This document shows, in pieces, positions 59,601 through 64,000 of a DNA stretch of 64,000 nucleotides (position 1 is the first letter of the stretch; every line of letters begins with the position of its first letter). Made by a program: the position numbers and the translations under genes. The stretch is from Clostridia bacterium (GTDB lineage: Bacteria > Bacillota > Clostridia > Oscillospirales > CAG-272). Where the stretch lies: assembly GCA_017503105.1 (NCBI GenBank), contig JAFVTS010000010.1:62001-126000 (forward strand), read 5' to 3'. The notes beneath the pieces were generated by a model. It was not told the origin of the DNA. It did not search any database and worked only from the letters and a program-made list of their open reading frames with translations.

Positions 59601-62537
59601 TATATCAACTTCTCCTCCGAGCTTCCTAAGTCTAATTCTATAAAATACGAAGCAAACGGCGGTATTCTTCCCACGGACGCTCCCACCGAGTACGATCCCG
59701 CGGTTGATACGGCTCTTCCCACACCCGAAAAGTCAGGTTCTGCTTTTGGCGGCTGGTACACCACTTCGACCTTCGAAGAGGGTACCCGTGTTGAGAAAAT
59801 CGCGGCAGGCACCGACGGAATGCTCAGACTCTACGCTAAATGGCTCTACGTCTTCGTAGACGAGGACTTCGAGAGCAAGGACTTCGAGGCTTCCGCAAAT
59901 ACGAGCTATAATAAGGTAAACCTTAACCTCCAAAAGGAGGGAACCACGGCAAAGACCGAGCTTGACGCGAACGGAAACAAGTATCTGAGAGTGTTCGCCA
60001 CCACGGGTGACGCGATAGTTATGGTTACGAACAGCAGCTACAACCTGACTCATATGACCGAAACGAAGCTCTCCATCAAGTTTGATCTTCTTCCCGGCGA
60101 TATCACCTCTAAACTTCAGATCAACATCGCAACCTCAGGAAACGCTTACGGTCAGCTCAAGCTTGCCACTATGTCGGGCGGCTCGTTCAAGCTTATCGGC
60201 AGCAGCACTGAGATCGCAAACGTGAACGGCGGACGTATAACCCTGCGCCTGCTTGTAGATTTCGCGGAAGCAAAGGTTTACGCTTATTCTGAGGAAGGCG
60301 ACGTGCTTGACAGCGCGGCCCTCACCGTTCCGAGTGGAAAGAACGGCACTCCCGAAAGCGTTCTGGCTTGGCAGAAGGTTGCGACAAATTATCTTCTCTA
60401 CGCTTGGATGGAAAATCCCCAGAAGAGCATAGCGGGCACGACGTCTTCTCTCGGCTTTGACAATATGACTATTGCCGAGGGTATGATGTTCTACGTAAAG
60501 CCTGCGGCTCCTCTTCCCGACAACAGCATCGTTTACGAAACTAACGGCGGCACTCTCCCCGAGGGTGCCCCCGCAGAGTACGACACGGAGAACGGAACTC
60601 TTCTTCCCACAGGCGTAACCAAGGACGGCTACATCTTCGGCGGCTGGTATACGAGCGCTGACTTTACGGGCGAGCGTATGGACTACGTTCCCGTAGGAAC
60701 CGAGGGAATAGTTACCGTTTACGCGAAGTGGCTCTCAACTGCGATGAGCAAGGACTTCGAGGACGAGGTCGTTAATATTGAGTTTAACACTAACACCGGC
60801 AAGAACGGCTTCGGCTATAACAGCACGAGCGTAACGGCTGCTATGCCTTCGGGAAATCCCTTCACTACCGTGACGGATGATGAGAGCGGTAATACCTATC
60901 TCAAGGTCTACACGGTTGAAAAGTCGCTCTATATGACCGTGACGAATTCGGGCAAGGCCCAGCTTAAGGACTTTAACGAAACGGCTATTACCTTCGTATT
61001 CGATTACGGAAGGATAGGCACGGCCCCGCTTCTTTCCGACAATATCAGATTCGAAACGAGCGGCTCAAATTACGGAAATTACAACTTTATGACGATTAAC
61101 GGCTCGAACGGAAATGCTCAGCTTAAAGGCTCGTCCGTTGCTTTTGCAACGGTGGGTGCCGAGGCTGACGCAAGAATCACCGTCTGCGTTACCATTGATT
61201 TCGCGGCTTGTACCGTGACTGCTTATTCCGAAGACGGCGAGATTCTTGACAGAGTGCCTCTCGGTGCGGTTCCCACTTCCAAGAGCGGATATACTCAGGC
61301 GCAGACCTGGGTGGAATGGCAGAGCCTTGCATCGGGTTATCTTGCTTATCATCAGTTCGGCGTGAGCGCTAAGGGCGTGGATAACTACGCTTACTTTGAT
61401 AACTTCAAGGTCATCGACGGTAACCCCTTCATCGACTTTGCTACAAAGATCCCCGCAGTGAACACCATTGACTACGTAACGAACGGCGGCACTCTCCCCG
61501 AGGGTGCCCCCACCGAGTACGAGCCCTTGGTCGAAACAGTGCTTCCCATACCTGAAAAGGCAGGCTATTTCTTCGACGGTTGGTATACCACCGAAAACTT
61601 CGAAGTCGGTACCCGTGTCGAGAAAATCTTGACATTAGGTGAAGGAAAGTTTACAATTTATGCGAAGTGGAACCGCGTTTTCGCATCCACCGATTACGAG
61701 AACACCGCTTATAACGGAACCGAGATCGGCTGGCAGGCGAGCGGTGGCGTTCAGACGCTGACTAAGGCTGACGGCACGACGGGTGCTCAGATCTCTTCCG
61801 TTGAAACCGTTACGGACGAAGAGGGAAATAAGTTCCTTAAATTCACCGTAATTTCAAGCGACGGACTTATCGTAACCAAGAACTCGTCTTACAACCTTAC
61901 GACTATGACGGAAACGGCGATATCTTATACGTTTGATATTATCGCGACGGGTGATAACCTTCTTAACGCCGGCATAAGGATCTCCACCGACGGAAACGCT
62001 TACGGACAGCTCTCCATAGCGGACGTCAACGGCTTAACAGGTGAGGTCAAGCTCGCAGGTGGCTCGGTCGTTATCGGCAACGTCAAGGAGGGCAAGGTAA
62101 CACTCCACGTAACCGTTGATTTCGCTGAAGGCACGGCGACGGCTTATGACGCAGGTGGCTTGGCAATAGATTCCTCCGTCCTTACCATTCCGGATGCGGC
62201 GGCAGGCAACGAAAAGCCCGCAACTCTTGCCGATTGGCAGAAGGTTGCGAAAACTGCGCTTCTCTACGTTTATATGACCAATCCCACCGCGGGCGAGGGC
62301 GTTGCATCCTCTCTTGGATTCGATAACGTATCCATCACGGAGGGCAGCATATTCGAGCGTGAAATGCCCGAGGCAGCCGAGCCCGATGCAGGGGAAGATC
62401 CCGAAGCGGGCAATGACGGTGCGGATAGCGGTGCAAACGGCGAAGCTGGCAACGGCGCAGCTCCCGAGGAGGGAAACGGCGGCGCGGATAGCGGTGCTGA
62501 CGGCGGCGCAAGCGATCTGACGGACGGCGTAAATTGA
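53676..62537 (+). CDS. Giant secreted heparinase II/III-like protein with six InlB-type repeats
   Basis: The 2953-residue protein has a signal peptide, probably cleaved after AVEA (residue 36). Then come an alpha/beta accessory domain (about 45-190), a Glu/Lys-rich helix (190-215), and an (alpha/alpha) toroid plus beta-sandwich (about 255-1040). That part has the family-like segments MDVYHGPSHVMVTLAAVYDW, GVNGHGTGPQLARDW and DHGTFQIYYKGLLAG. This is the heparinase II/III or alginate-lyase fold, which cleaves uronate-containing polysaccharides by beta-elimination. Six units follow, each an InlB-type repeat ending in YAKW or WAKW and a jelly-roll-like domain of about 230 residues. The tail is rich in Gly, Ala, Asp and Glu. 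No LPXTG anchor is visible. Substrate is unknown. Confidence 0.85.
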   Translation: MVKQKKVILLSALMTLALCLALFFGIVFSGNTAVEAETKDTAKLISLDEAETVEIIGADGSDYALIFASDARQNDQTVASELSNKVRKASGVIIRAKSDVTKETELEILIGDTDRDFSKMLLEAINAYGSVDEFFVWGYAYRDGKLAYTANSDIAFSLGAEEFLSLVAEDGTLSVPSDLWVIGAKSVEEYEEEKRAEEEAKREEYLNSLIEMNDAFTDDQFNTDLYTPGQFYKPMIDEDGNGYFTATKNGEPWVYPAKGEHPRYLLTEQNIPKILAILEEGKNPDSDYFVMANTFWELANTDMESIHYGEFQNQYKNTGGNSWLDPTGEPYRYDGKTLGIIDAKAMAYMLTGDVKYAYEAIVAIKNAMLSLHYTTDLHMDVYHGPSHVMVTLAAVYDWCYDVLTEEDKWQMIWGTAQILGPQMESGMRYPPSGMQGVNGHGTGPQLARDWMTVATVFSDEVPDWYRYVAGRYFNEYLPVANEQFKNGWVSQGTACYAPIKIHVQAWANYLIKTSTGENFLTEDAVKTMYFFISHITPRETANAHQQYYFQTGDGSRNTGGTQVACAEYFMIAALYNDPVIYAQAKLITANHSKFNYDTIFTMTPSFQLALTSAVDYNGESSRDGIDTIQYFADPAGQMTIREEWGNPDSIAVLMRLMNKTMANHEGYDHGTFQIYYKGLLAGTSGAYQKYGSAAHYYYQQATISSNGLLVFNPAGADAEPKYQADGVTLSNTARYYYSGSQRRANVGTSSVEAWLDSAQMVDTIGAAYGYDSDGRAKYAYLAGDMTSAYEVGTVDYISRKMFTLFTGDEDFPALFFTFDQITSDDASFTKHWLLHTLKEPEIDQDNLTATVINGEGKMYLQSLFGADAIMKVGGEGKAWWINGYFKDPTDRGSWDVKTQSFKDENDKGSWVEGKNAVDGFATDDNYKNIWGRIELRTEGDKYSKFLNVLAVTDTENETPFEIQKFANDESTVYGAQFKNSVIAFLNSDEKPAEKQYKEFSFTTEGTGLYEYYIAGLEAGTWQIIVDGVSVAYSLADTEGALLTFTAPAGDVEVRPGSDVIGANGGKIQYTTGGGVLPKDTLYVYKNEFDFPLPTEVTRGADVFVGWYTSPTYEPETAVTAIPAGTTGTYRVYAKWISNFLNEDYSESSFKAIEANVSAGGVNYSGSTKTGSSFITKTDEKGRNYVEWIEGTKDPLITQTSSVKNFSMLGSDDKCVSFTYQLATNPGNTPMQTHVRLIAKKDVDGGTISSTSTYLFTTDNDGVVRSHKGSTIATLSEEVTTIRIVIDFKNGEMRYYDDDYNIITADPFSPPATTKAENTEEFLKCLTEYLWYFYGGSPANVTDAAMRIYGIRVQEGDEFTALAKPQTEGIKYNLNGGKLPAGAPKDFNSDGTMTLLPAAKDMILAGSVFGGWYTTPTFDEGTETTYAPAGTEGLYEVWAKWNAVFVDVNFGNYDIDHAESNKSYGGVNLNGGGKVGSSFKTETGADGKKYLVWTPGVSDPLINAMNDTTNVSTMNDTSVSYTLTFSKHGSADLPDFEFRLIGKHTVAGETGKGDSNITFGNISNGSFRIGSTTVATIGDEPTTVRIVIDFAEGNIKAYDEWGAVIATQPLPNIPAASGATNYLEWKQCFRSYLFYTRRTGGSADKADQAIRYYSIKIEEGNAFALKGNEQPPKPNSIIYETNGGTLPEDAPTEYDVALGTVLPTNVTKSGYIFGGWYTSADFTGERMDAIPFGGQNPVKVYAKWLYIVMDEDWNDKDFVHPESLNTNRDGIIYNTGGATEPKPGTGYETVKDESGNTYLKVFSPSHTVYLVANNSGQYQFPEFKETAVTFEFSYGRDGDNYLASNYVRLQTSGSKFGNYQFLSIDGDTGNATLKGSAAPFVTIGSEMVTFRITIDFAALTVTAYGEDAEVLDVAPLGAVPTSAAGQYQPTTWVEWMDYATGYYVYNQLQKPAGFTAEEGKVFGARFDNFKVIDGNPYINFSSELPKSNSIKYEANGGILPTDAPTEYDPAVDTALPTPEKSGSAFGGWYTTSTFEEGTRVEKIAAGTDGMLRLYAKWLYVFVDEDFESKDFEASANTSYNKVNLNLQKEGTTAKTELDANGNKYLRVFATTGDAIVMVTNSSYNLTHMTETKLSIKFDLLPGDITSKLQINIATSGNAYGQLKLATMSGGSFKLIGSSTEIANVNGGRITLRLLVDFAEAKVYAYSEEGDVLDSAALTVPSGKNGTPESVLAWQKVATNYLLYAWMENPQKSIAGTTSSLGFDNMTIAEGMMFYVKPAAPLPDNSIVYETNGGTLPEGAPAEYDTENGTLLPTGVTKDGYIFGGWYTSADFTGERMDYVPVGTEGIVTVYAKWLSTAMSKDFEDEVVNIEFNTNTGKNGFGYNSTSVTAAMPSGNPFTTVTDDESGNTYLKVYTVEKSLYMTVTNSGKAQLKDFNETAITFVFDYGRIGTAPLLSDNIRFETSGSNYGNYNFMTINGSNGNAQLKGSSVAFATVGAEADARITVCVTIDFAACTVTAYSEDGEILDRVPLGAVPTSKSGYTQAQTWVEWQSLASGYLAYHQFGVSAKGVDNYAYFDNFKVIDGNPFIDFATKIPAVNTIDYVTNGGTLPEGAPTEYEPLVETVLPIPEKAGYFFDGWYTTENFEVGTRVEKILTLGEGKFTIYAKWNRVFASTDYENTAYNGTEIGWQASGGVQTLTKADGTTGAQISSVETVTDEEGNKFLKFTVISSDGLIVTKNSSYNLTTMTETAISYTFDIIATGDNLLNAGIRISTDGNAYGQLSIADVNGLTGEVKLAGGSVVIGNVKEGKVTLHVTVDFAEGTATAYDAGGLAIDSSVLTIPDAAAGNEKPATLADWQKVAKTALLYVYMTNPTAGEGVASSLGFDNVSITEGSIFEREMPEAAEPDAGEDPEAGNDGADSGANGEAGNGAAPEEGNGGADSGADGGASDLTDGVN
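56871..57080 (+). repeat. InlB-type repeat 1
   Basis: Starts KIQYTTGGGVLPKD and ends YRVYAKW. The jelly-roll-like partner domain lies at 57081-57777. This unit and unit 2 resemble each other more than the others. Confidence 0.75.
57778..57995 (+). repeat. InlB-type repeat 2
   Basis: Starts GIKYNLNGGKLPAGAP and ends EVWAKW. The partner domain lies at 57996-58694. Confidence 0.75.
58695..58904 (+). repeat. InlB-type repeat 3 (type A)
   Basis: Starts NSIIYETNGGTLPEDAPTEY and ends VKVYAKW. It is nearly identical to repeat 5, exactly 1827 bp downstream. Confidence 0.8.
59634..59843 (+). repeat. InlB-type repeat 4 (type B)
   Basis: Starts NSIKYEANGGILPTDAPTEY and ends LRLYAKW. It matches repeat 6, exactly 1827 bp downstream. 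Confidence 0.8.
60522..60731 (+). repeat. InlB-type repeat 5 (type A')
   Basis: Starts NSIVYETNGGTLPEGAPAEY and shares GGWYTSADFTGERMD with repeat 3. Confidence 0.8.
61461..61670 (+). repeat. InlB-type repeat 6 (type B')
   Basis: Starts NTIDYVTNGGTLPEGAPTEY and shares GTRVEKI with repeat 4. The last partner domain runs to about 62363, before the low-complexity tail. Confidence 0.8.
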
Positions 62538-62556
62538 CCCCATCGCTCGCAATGCG

Positions 62557-62593
62557 AGTCAAACCTTTGACGCATATTTACAAAGGTTTGACT
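62557..62593 (+). terminator. Hairpin after the giant lyase gene
   Basis: A perfect 13-bp stem (62557-62569 with 62581-62593) surrounds an 11-base loop. It is not followed by a T run. Confidence 0.6.
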
Positions 62594-62627
62594 GGAACGA
62601 TTCAATTTAAAAAGTTTAATAAACGCT

Positions 62628-62663
62628 AAAACAGCACGGCGCAATTTGCGCCGTGCTGTTTTT
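62628..62663 (+). terminator. Intrinsic terminator after the giant lyase gene
   Basis: A 16-bp perfect stem (62628-62643 with 62647-62662) with loop ATT runs into TTTTT. It separates the two lyase genes. Several T5GTA-type motifs lie between it and the next promoter. Confidence 0.9.
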
Positions 62664-62861
62664 ATGTAATTATAAAATGCGCGCGGGAGGGGTGGAGAAG
62701 AGATGCGAAATTAAAATATGTTCTTTCAGATTTTTATGCCGCTTTTTGTAAAAAAGACGGGGATATTTGTAAAATCGAACAATACGTCGGTCTTTTTGCA
62801 CAAAAGCGGTCATATTTTTTTGGTACAAACGCTGATTTTTGTAAACATCTTACTTTTTATA

Positions 62862-62890
62862 TTGCTTTTTAATTTAAAAAGAAGTAAAAT
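62862..62890 (+). promoter_or_regulatory. Promoter of the second lyase gene
   Basis: TTGCTT (62862-62867) and TAAAAT (62885-62890) are 17 bp apart, upstream of GAAAGGAGAAA and the ATG at 62943. Confidence 0.6.
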
Positions 62891-62942
62891 AAGAATTGTA
62901 AGATACATAATTAACAGTGTCTTAAAAGAAAGGAGAAAAACA

Positions 62943-64000
62943 ATGACAAAAATTAAAAGAACAGCATTGTTTTCCGCTTTGATCTCCGTTATTCTCGGCG
63001 CGCTGGTCGTGCTCGGAGTGCTTTATCCGAGTGACGAGGCTCGTAACGAGCGTTCGGAGGCAGAGCTCTCGCTCAGACTTATGTCGGAGGAGATGGTCGA
63101 CATTGCCGTCGACGCAGACAGCCCGTTTGAGCTTGTATACAGCTCGGACGCAAATCAGGGCGATTCCGCGCTTGCCACGGAGCTTCGCTCACTTCTCAGA
63201 AAGAGCGGAAAGATATTCCGACCCGTCCCCGATACAAAGGAGGAGACGGAATTTGAGATCCTTCTCGGTAACACAAACCGTGAGGTATCACAGATGATGC
63301 TTGCCGCCATTAACGCGTACGGCTCCCCCGACGAAATATTAGTCTGGGGCTATGCTTACAGAAACGGCAAGCTCGTTTACGTGGCAAACAGCAACGCGGC
63401 ATTCGAGCTTGGTAAAGAGGATTTCCTCGCGCTCGTTGCCGAGGACGGCACCCTCAGAGTTCCCGCGGATCTTTGGGTCGTAAATTCAATGACCGTCGAG
63501 GAATACGAGGAGATGCTTCGGGAGCAGGAAGAGGCTAAGAGACAGGAGATAATAAACGCTCTCATCGAGAAGAACGAGCTCTTCAAGAACGAGGAAAGAC
63601 TCACCACGGGCTACGTTTCTATGATAGGTGAGAACGGTCACTATGATAAGAATCCCTATCAGTCGCCTTGGGTCTATCCCGCTTCGAATCAGCACCCGAG
63701 ATACCTTATCACGGAGGAAAACGTAAAGCGCATAATTGAAATGCAGGACGACCCCGAGTATAAGGCGGTATTCGACAATCTCTGGTACTGGGCGGAGTAC
63801 GATATCAAAGAAGGTATATTCCCCGAGAGAACGGGCGGCTCAGGTCAGATAAACCGATACGACGAGAGAATAATCACGGGTATCTCCGCAAGAGCTATGG
63901 CGTATCTTCTTACGGGTGACGAGATCTACGCTTACGAGGCGATAATCGCCGTAAAGAACGCGATGCTCACCCTTAATTTCACTACGGATATACATATGGA
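62943..64000 (+). CDS. Secreted lyase-type protein, paralogue of the giant lyase, 3' truncated
   Basis: The frame is open from the ATG at 62943 to the window end, and 352 residues are visible. It has an N-terminal hydrophobic segment of about 20 residues (LFSALISVILGALVVLGVLY). It then has the same alpha/beta domain as the giant protein, with EILLGNTNREVSQMMLAAIN and ILVWGYAYRNGKLVYVANSN, followed by VAEDGTLRVPADLWVVNS. A Glu-rich helix and the start of the toroid domain follow (HPRYLITEENVKRI, RAMAYLLTGDEIYAYEAIIA). It therefore probably cleaves a related polysaccharide. The remaining domains lie outside the window. Confidence 0.85.
   Translation, partial: MTKIKRTALFSALISVILGALVVLGVLYPSDEARNERSEAELSLRLMSEEMVDIAVDADSPFELVYSSDANQGDSALATELRSLLRKSGKIFRPVPDTKEETEFEILLGNTNREVSQMMLAAINAYGSPDEILVWGYAYRNGKLVYVANSNAAFELGKEDFLALVAEDGTLRVPADLWVVNSMTVEEYEEMLREQEEAKRQEIINALIEKNELFKNEERLTTGYVSMIGENGHYDKNPYQSPWVYPASNQHPRYLITEENVKRIIEMQDDPEYKAVFDNLWYWAEYDIKEGIFPERTGGSGQINRYDERIITGISARAMAYLLTGDEIYAYEAIIAVKNAMLTLNFTTDIHM

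Noticed and set aside
1-64000. CRISPR arrays, tRNA or rRNA genes, insertion sequences
   Set aside because: I looked for regular spaced repeats, tRNA cloverleaf ends and transposase motifs and saw none. The only regular repeats are inside the giant lyase gene and at the operators described.

Overview
The window looks like the chromosome of an anaerobic, endospore-forming Firmicute of the class Clostridia. Three sets of sporulation genes support this: both dipicolinate synthase subunits (dpaA, dpaB), spoIIE, and a 31-codon spoVM. A Re-citrate synthase-like enzyme, a class 1B dihydroorotate dehydrogenase (PyrD plus PyrK), AGGAGG-type ribosome binding sites and TTGACA-17-TATAAT promoters fit the same picture. 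Most of the window has moderately high GC for this class. The first ~2.45 kb and the 18.5-19.35 kb segment are visibly AT-richer and look acquired. I saw no rRNA, tRNA, CRISPR array, transposase or integrase.

Layout. (a) 1-2448 holds a truncated gene and three small secreted or membrane-anchored proteins of unknown function, with a short repeat and a frameshifted gene remnant between them. (b) 2566-11536 is the UMP biosynthesis operon pyrC-carB-pyrK-pyrD-pyrF-pyrE-pyrB, behind a consensus promoter and a leader that folds like a PyrR attenuator. carA is absent, and PyrB carries a PyrI-like zinc-ribbon tail. (c) 11601-14219 has a glycoside hydrolase pair and a tiny membrane protein, on the minus strand. 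(d) 14329-18386 is a sporulation block: dpaAB then spoIIE, each with a plausible developmental promoter. (e) 18496-19349 is a small AT-rich divergon encoding a SLOG-fold protein and an XRE regulator around three palindromic operators. (f) 19453-25539, minus strand, is housekeeping: asnA, guaB, two cyclophilin lipoproteins, holA, a DUF1934 protein and an MgsA-like protein. (g) 25755-36388, plus strand, carries pfkA, ribF-prmA-rsmE, a PucR/CdaR-type regulator, an S41 protease, greA, lysS, an internally duplicated membrane protein of unknown function, and spoVM. (h) 36459-47475, minus strand, has Re-citrate synthase, a GntR regulator, aconitase, three tandem GH20 paralogues and isocitrate dehydrogenase. 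(i) 47636-53225 has a quinone-oxidoreductase-type MDR, a 3-dehydroquinase-like protein, two SDRs and an epimerase-like protein, with a divergent AraC regulator. (j) 53582-64000 encodes a 2953-residue secreted heparinase-II/III-like protein with six InlB-type repeats, and the start of a second secreted paralogue.

How the genes fit together. The pyr operon makes UMP from carbamoyl phosphate and aspartate, and would need CarA from elsewhere in the genome. Re-citrate synthase, aconitase and IDH together form the oxidative branch from acetyl-CoA and oxaloacetate to 2-oxoglutarate (glutamate supply). A GntR regulator and a palindromic operator at the first promoter probably control it. Three GH20 enzymes sit between aconitase and IDH. 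They probably act in the cytoplasm on N-acetylhexosamine-containing oligosaccharides, and the large secreted lyases may supply uronic acid or amino-sugar glycans. This suggests life on host or plant polysaccharides, but that is inference.

The least explained items are the GH20 insertion in the citrate branch, the exact 1827-bp super-repeat in the giant lyase, the duplicated EF-loop membrane protein, the MgsA-like protein lacking the characterised catalytic residues, the SLOG/XRE divergon, and the repeated tail sequence at the left edge.
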